Source of the DNA: Bacillota bacterium
GTDB lineage: Bacteria; Bacillota; Clostridia; Oscillospirales; Acutalibacteraceae
Direction of reading: 5' to 3'
Length of the DNA stretch: 64,000 nt
Assembly (NCBI GenBank): GCA_023410445.1
Contig: JAEYPT010000006.1
Coordinates: 186,001-250,000 of the forward strand
Shown here: piece by piece, positions 60,567-64,000 of the stretch
Position numbering within the stretch: the first letter of the stretch is position 1
Layout: every line of letters begins with the position of its first letter
The notes under the pieces: generated by a model
Database searches by the model: none
Told to the model about the DNA's origin: nothing
What the model saw: only the letters and a program-made list of their open reading frames with translations
Position numbers and translations under genes: made by a program

Positions 60567-62392
60567 GACGCCATCACCGCGCTTTCGGCCAGAACCGTCT
60601 GTCCGTTCTGAAGCCCGTCGGTGATTTCCACCTGCGTGCCGTCGGAGAAGCCGGTTTTTACCGTTTTCTGGGTGTGGGTTCCGTCCGCATTTTTTACCAG
60701 CACGGTTGAAATCCCGTTCTTAAAGGTAATCGCCTTGTTGTTGACGTAAAAAACATTCTTCGCCTGCTTTTGAACCACGGTGGCCGTGCCGCTCATGCCG
60801 TCGTATACGGTGCCGACATCGCTCACCGGGCTCTTGGACCTCACCACGACGGTGTAGGTAACCGAGGAGGAACCGCTCCGGGCGGGCTCCGCCGTAATAC
60901 TCTCCACAGCGGCGTCGATGGAGCTTCCGTCATACGCAGAAAGAGAGATGGTCGCGTCCTGTCCGATGGCAACGTTGCCGATGTCGTCTTCGGAAACGGA
61001 GACCGCCATTGCGACGGAACTGGTCTTGGAAATCATCAACATCGTGGCGTTGGCCTGCACGCTGGTTCCGTTCGTATAATCGATTTGCGACACAAGACCG
61101 TCGCAGGGGGCGGTAATGACGCCGTTTCCGTTCAGGGCGCTGTTGATTTCGCTCATCTGATTCTGAAGCTGGTCCACGGAATCCTGAGCGACCGTGACGG
61201 CTTCCTGAAGCTGATTCACCGCGAGACTGTAGGTGCCGTCCGCGTTGGCCGCCGTATTTAAATCCGTGTTCTCGGACGTCTGTGCCGTTACGGATGAAAT
61301 CTGAGCGGTTTTCTGCGCCTTATCCAGATTGTACTGATCGGTTTTCACCTGCGCCTGCAAAGAAGCCACCTTACTATCGATATCGCTCTGCGAAAGGCTG
61401 GAGGCGTTCGCCTTGTATTTGTCGCTGAAGGTGGAATTAAAGTCGTTGTATGCTGAGCTGTAATTGTTGTACTCCGCCGTGTACTCCGCAACCTTCGCCT
61501 GCAGATCGTTTTCCTGATCGACGATTGTTTTGGCCGTGTCGTTGTAATAGTCGTTATAGGCCTCTTTGGCGTTGTTGTAGGCACTGTCGTCCGCATCGTC
61601 GTTGGTGTCTTCGTCTGTCGTGTGCTCATTCTGATAAAGGGCTGTGCGCGCGCTGTCCATCGCCGATTTCAGTGAATTGTACTGATTGAGAACATCGCTG
61701 TTGTTGTCCTTGAAGGTAGAAAGCTGGTTCGTATAGCTCGTTTCCGAGGTCTGTGCGTTGTCCCGCCACTTCTTGAGCTGCTGCAGCTTGGCGTAATCTG
61801 CCGAATAGCTTTTCTGCAGCGCCAAGTAATCGTTCAGCGATTTCTGGTCGTTCTGCAGCGAAGTCTGCGCGGATTGGATGTTCTGCTGGAGCTCGGCCTC
61901 CGTAAGCTGCCGCGTAATCGGAGCGGAGGTTGCGAGGTACTTGCTGGATTCATAGGTGATCTGCGCGGTTGCCAGCTTCGCCTTTTGGTCGTTCAGCGCT
62001 GACTGCAGGCTGATCTTCGCGGCCTCCAGCTTCTGCCGGGTTTCGGAGCTGTTGTCGGAAACGCTGGAAAGGTCCAGCTTGATGAGCGCCGCTCCCTTTT
62101 TTACCGCTGTCCCGGCTTTGACCAGCACCGTGTCGATCTTGCAGGCAACCGGGAAGGTAACGCTTGTGCTGTCCAGCGAAACCGTGCCGGATTCGGTCGT
62201 CCCCACCGTCACGTTGCCTTTGGAGACGGTATACTCCCGGTAACTCGTCGTCTTATTCGACGCTTTGCTCTTCTGGACGATGAAGATAACGACGACAGCG
62301 CCTACGATGAGGACGACCGTCGCTGTGACAAGAATCGTGATTTTTTTGTGCAGCTTCGCAAAATCATGGACTCCATCCAATTTCCCGCTCAT
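60563..62392 (-). CDS. adaptor (membrane fusion) protein of the MacB-type system
   Basis: 609 residues. One N-terminal membrane helix (TILVTATVVLIVGAVVVIFIV), then a lipoyl half-motif (FPVACKIDTVLVKAGTAVKKGAALIKL). A very long coiled-coil hairpin spans about residues 110-410 and is rich in Gln, Asn, Asp, Ser and Tyr. Then come the second lipoyl half (ITAPCDGLVSQIDYTNGTSV), a barrel and a membrane-proximal domain. This is the MacA/YknX order, with a coiled coil roughly twice the usual length for MacA, as needed to cross a thick wall. First gene of the operon; permease follows with overlapping codons. Confidence 0.9.
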   Translation of the reverse strand: MSGKLDGVHDFAKLHKKITILVTATVVLIVGAVVVIFIVQKSKASNKTTSYREYTVSKGNVTVGTTESGTVSLDSTSVTFPVACKIDTVLVKAGTAVKKGAALIKLDLSSVSDNSSETRQKLEAAKISLQSALNDQKAKLATAQITYESSKYLATSAPITRQLTEAELQQNIQSAQTSLQNDQKSLNDYLALQKSYSADYAKLQQLKKWRDNAQTSETSYTNQLSTFKDNNSDVLNQYNSLKSAMDSARTALYQNEHTTDEDTNDDADDSAYNNAKEAYNDYYNDTAKTIVDQENDLQAKVAEYTAEYNNYSSAYNDFNSTFSDKYKANASSLSQSDIDSKVASLQAQVKTDQYNLDKAQKTAQISSVTAQTSENTDLNTAANADGTYSLAVNQLQEAVTVAQDSVDQLQNQMSEINSALNGNGVITAPCDGLVSQIDYTNGTSVQANATMLMISKTSSVAMAVSVSEDDIGNVAIGQDATISLSAYDGSSIDAAVESITAEPARSGSSSVTYTVVVRSKSPVSDVGTVYDGMSGTATVVQKQAKNVFYVNNKAITFKNGISTVLVKNADGTHTQKTVKTGFSDGTQVEITDGLQNGQTVLAESAVMAS

Positions 62393-62521
62393 GCGCCAAC
62401 CCCCGATTGATTGATTTTAAAAATGGAACCGGTAATTAATTTTCCATTTTGTAGATAGCTCTGATGGTAACGATACTGGAAGAATATGAGGAAAAATTGA
62501 CAAGCGCATGAGAAACACATG

Positions 62522-62551
62522 AAAAAAGGGCCAATCCCGAAGGATCGGCCC
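62522..62551 (-). terminator. terminator of the two-component gene pair
   Basis: On the minus strand GGGCCGATCC, TTCG loop, GGATTGGCCC and TTTTTT. It lies directly behind the kinase stop and separates it from the MacB-type operon downstream. Confidence 0.9.
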
Positions 62552-62566
62552 AAAGGAGGCAGAAAT

Positions 62567-63958
62567 TTATTGCTTTTTCGGAAGGTGCACCGTAAAAACC
62601 GCGCCGCGGTTCGGTTCGCTCTCTACCTGGATCTGGCCGCCATGGCGGTCGATTATCCATTTGACAATGGAAAGCCCCAGCCCCGAAGAGCCCTTGGCGC
62701 GTGTTCGAGCGGCGTCCGCCTTGTAGAACCGGTCAAAAATATGCGGCAGGTCCTTTTCGGAGATTCCGACTCCGGTGTCCCGCACGCCAAACTCCGCCGA
62801 GGCCCCAGCGTCCCGGCAGAACAGGACAATCTCGCCGCCCTCCGGGGTATATTTCATGCTGTTTTCCACAATTGCCCGAACCGCCTGTTTGATGAGCGCC
62901 TCGTCCGCCGTCACAAAGACCCCCGACTCGATTTCGCCGGAAACGGAATGGCCCGAATCGATCATCTGTGTTTCCTCGGTCACTTCCTGAATCAAAGCCG
63001 AGAGGTCGAAGGTTTCCAGCCGAACGTGCTGTGTCTTCTGGTCCGCGCGCGCCAGAAAAAGGAGCCGGTCGACCAGCTGCTGCATGTTGTCCGTTTCCTC
63101 GATGATTTTCTGCACGGACTCCTCCAGCACTTCGCGGTCTTCGGTACCCCAGCGGCGAAGCAGATTGGCATAGCCGGAAATCACGGAAAGCGGCGTGCGC
63201 AGCTCGTGGGAAGCATCCGAGACAAACCGGTTCTGCTTTTCGTAGGACTCCTGAATTCGATCCAGCATCTCATTGAAGGTATCGGCCAGTTCGCGCAGCT
63301 CGTCGTGCGAGTTGACCGCCTCAATGCGGGTCGATAGGTCGCTTGCGGAAATGGACCGCGCGGTCTGGGTCATCAGGGCAACCGGGGTCAGCATCTGACG
63401 CGTTCTGCGCGCGCCCAGAAAAACGGTGGCAATCGTCAGAAGAATCAGCACGCCCGCGTACAACCCGATCATCAGTGGACTGACTTCAAAGCCGTCCGAC
63501 TCTGTCACCCTCACCATCAGGCGGCGCATGGGAATATTCAGTCTGCGGACGGTCTGCATTGCATGGCTCCCGGCGGCAGGCTTCTGGCCGTACGAAATGA
63601 CCGACCGAGCCGTATCTTCCGGGCTTATTTCCGGCGGTGAGCTGCTGCTTCCGCCCGGCGGAAATCGGCCGGTGTCCTCGCGAATTTCGATATAGACGTG
63701 ATTGGCAAGCGCAAAGCTATCCAGATCAAAGCTTGCCGCATCCGGGCGCTGCAGGCGCTCGGTAACAAAGCCCGCAACCCGTTCCAGATTCTGGCTGCGG
63801 ACTTCGTGCATGGTGAAAAAATAGGTGATACCCGCCGCGAAAAGGACCAAAATCAGGCCGAACAGGAGCGTGTAGGTGGCGGTCATCTTAAAGGCAATGG
63901 AGTATTTGATTTTCCCGGGCTCACGGGCCCGGAAACGCCTGAACAATTTACGCATCAT
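62567..63958 (-). CDS. sensor histidine kinase
   Basis: 463 residues; start at one of two adjacent ATGs (63958 or 63955), overlapping the response-regulator stop. Membrane helices near residues 25-48 and 155-178 flank an external sensor of about 105 residues. A HAMP region follows (MLTPVALMTQTARSI), then the HisKA motif with the phosphorylated His in SDASHELRTPLSVISGYA, N-box VENSMKYTPEGG, G1 DTGVGISEKD and G2 GSSGLGLSIVK. This is the BaeS/PhoR type. Located upstream of the MacB-type operon on the same strand, it probably senses envelope stress or a peptide that the exporter handles. Confidence 0.92.
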   Translation of the reverse strand: MMRKLFRRFRAREPGKIKYSIAFKMTATYTLLFGLILVLFAAGITYFFTMHEVRSQNLERVAGFVTERLQRPDAASFDLDSFALANHVYIEIREDTGRFPPGGSSSSPPEISPEDTARSVISYGQKPAAGSHAMQTVRRLNIPMRRLMVRVTESDGFEVSPLMIGLYAGVLILLTIATVFLGARRTRQMLTPVALMTQTARSISASDLSTRIEAVNSHDELRELADTFNEMLDRIQESYEKQNRFVSDASHELRTPLSVISGYANLLRRWGTEDREVLEESVQKIIEETDNMQQLVDRLLFLARADQKTQHVRLETFDLSALIQEVTEETQMIDSGHSVSGEIESGVFVTADEALIKQAVRAIVENSMKYTPEGGEIVLFCRDAGASAEFGVRDTGVGISEKDLPHIFDRFYKADAARTRAKGSSGLGLSIVKWIIDRHGGQIQVESEPNRGAVFTVHLPKKQ

Positions 63959-64000
63959 GTGTTTTAATGATATAGCCCACGCCGCGGATCGTACGGATCA
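63948..64000 (-). CDS. OmpR-family response regulator, C-terminal end
   Basis: The window ends inside this gene. The 16 visible codons end with IRTIRGVGYIIKTHDA, the last strand of the winged-helix DNA-binding domain, which is highly characteristic (R-G-x-G-Y). The stop codon overlaps the kinase start by 11 bases, so regulator and kinase are one operon and are translationally coupled. Confidence 0.85.
   Translation of the reverse strand, partial: IRTIRGVGYIIKTHDA

Overview
The window looks like chromosomal DNA of an anaerobic, low-to-mid GC Gram-positive bacterium of the class Clostridia. My best guess is the Oscillospiraceae/Acutalibacteraceae side of the order; this is inferred from gene content and codon use, not from a marker gene. 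Supporting signs are strong AGGAGG-type ribosome binding sites, sortase and LPXTG proteins, Ser-rich lipoprotein linkers, a clostridial c-di-GMP-I riboswitch, a ferredoxin-tailed aldo/keto reductase and an iron-dependent alcohol dehydrogenase. No rRNA, tRNA, insertion sequence, prophage or CRISPR array was seen.

Layout. 1-4.2 kb: end of a binding-protein gene, an alkaline-phosphatase-superfamily hydrolase, two permeases and an ATPase, forming one ABC uptake operon, probably for a phosphorus-containing organic solute. 4.3-5.6 kb: aldo/keto reductase with a 4Fe-4S tail. 5.6-11.2 kb: an operon with its own promoter encoding a transglutaminase-like lipoprotein, a GspF/PilC platform protein, four small one-helix pseudopilin-like proteins and a PilT-like ATPase, i.e. 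a minimal type IV-pilus/type II-secretion-like machine. 11.4-20.2 kb: a promoter, a c-di-GMP-I riboswitch with an overlapping terminator, then a coiled-coil DivIVA-like protein, a signal peptidase I, an LPETG adhesin, a pilin (LPGTG), two class C sortases and a second pilin (LPKTG). This is a complete sortase-assembled pilus locus that appears to be under c-di-GMP control.

20.2-23.8 kb (minus strand): a TetM/EF-G-like ribosomal GTPase fused to a Rae1/YacP-type NYN nuclease, translationally coupled to a zinc-finger protein of unknown function. 24.2-31.9 kb: a TetR regulator divergent from a heterodimeric ABC exporter (one degenerate and one canonical ATP site), two HlyD-type adaptors and a TolC-like protein. 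32.0-36.9 kb (minus): a complete Liv branched-chain amino acid ABC system with a structured leader. 37.7-43.1 kb: glycosylasparaginase-like Ntn hydrolase, two secreted/lipoprotein genes, a HAD phosphatase and an aromatic acid exporter family protein. 43.1-51.5 kb: iron alcohol dehydrogenase with a Rex-like site upstream, a DUF255 thioredoxin-fold protein, a YczE-like membrane protein, a second aldo/keto reductase, and a coupled pair of FAD/Rieske oxidoreductase and tocopherol-cyclase-like protein.

51.6-56.8 kb: a TetR gene with two perfect 13-bp operators, an MMPL (RND) transporter and a large secreted coiled-coil protein. 56.9-64 kb (minus): a MacB-type system (adaptor, FtsX-like permease, Gly-rich lipoprotein, ATPase, Ig-like protein), and upstream of it a sensor kinase and the last codons of its OmpR-type response regulator, which probably control it.

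The window is dominated by envelope functions: two pilus-like machines, three export systems, two import systems and the regulators that sense cell-surface state. The strongest candidates for new biology are the c-di-GMP-switched sortase pilus next to a stripped-down PilT/GspF machine, and the ribosomal GTPase-Rae1 fusion.
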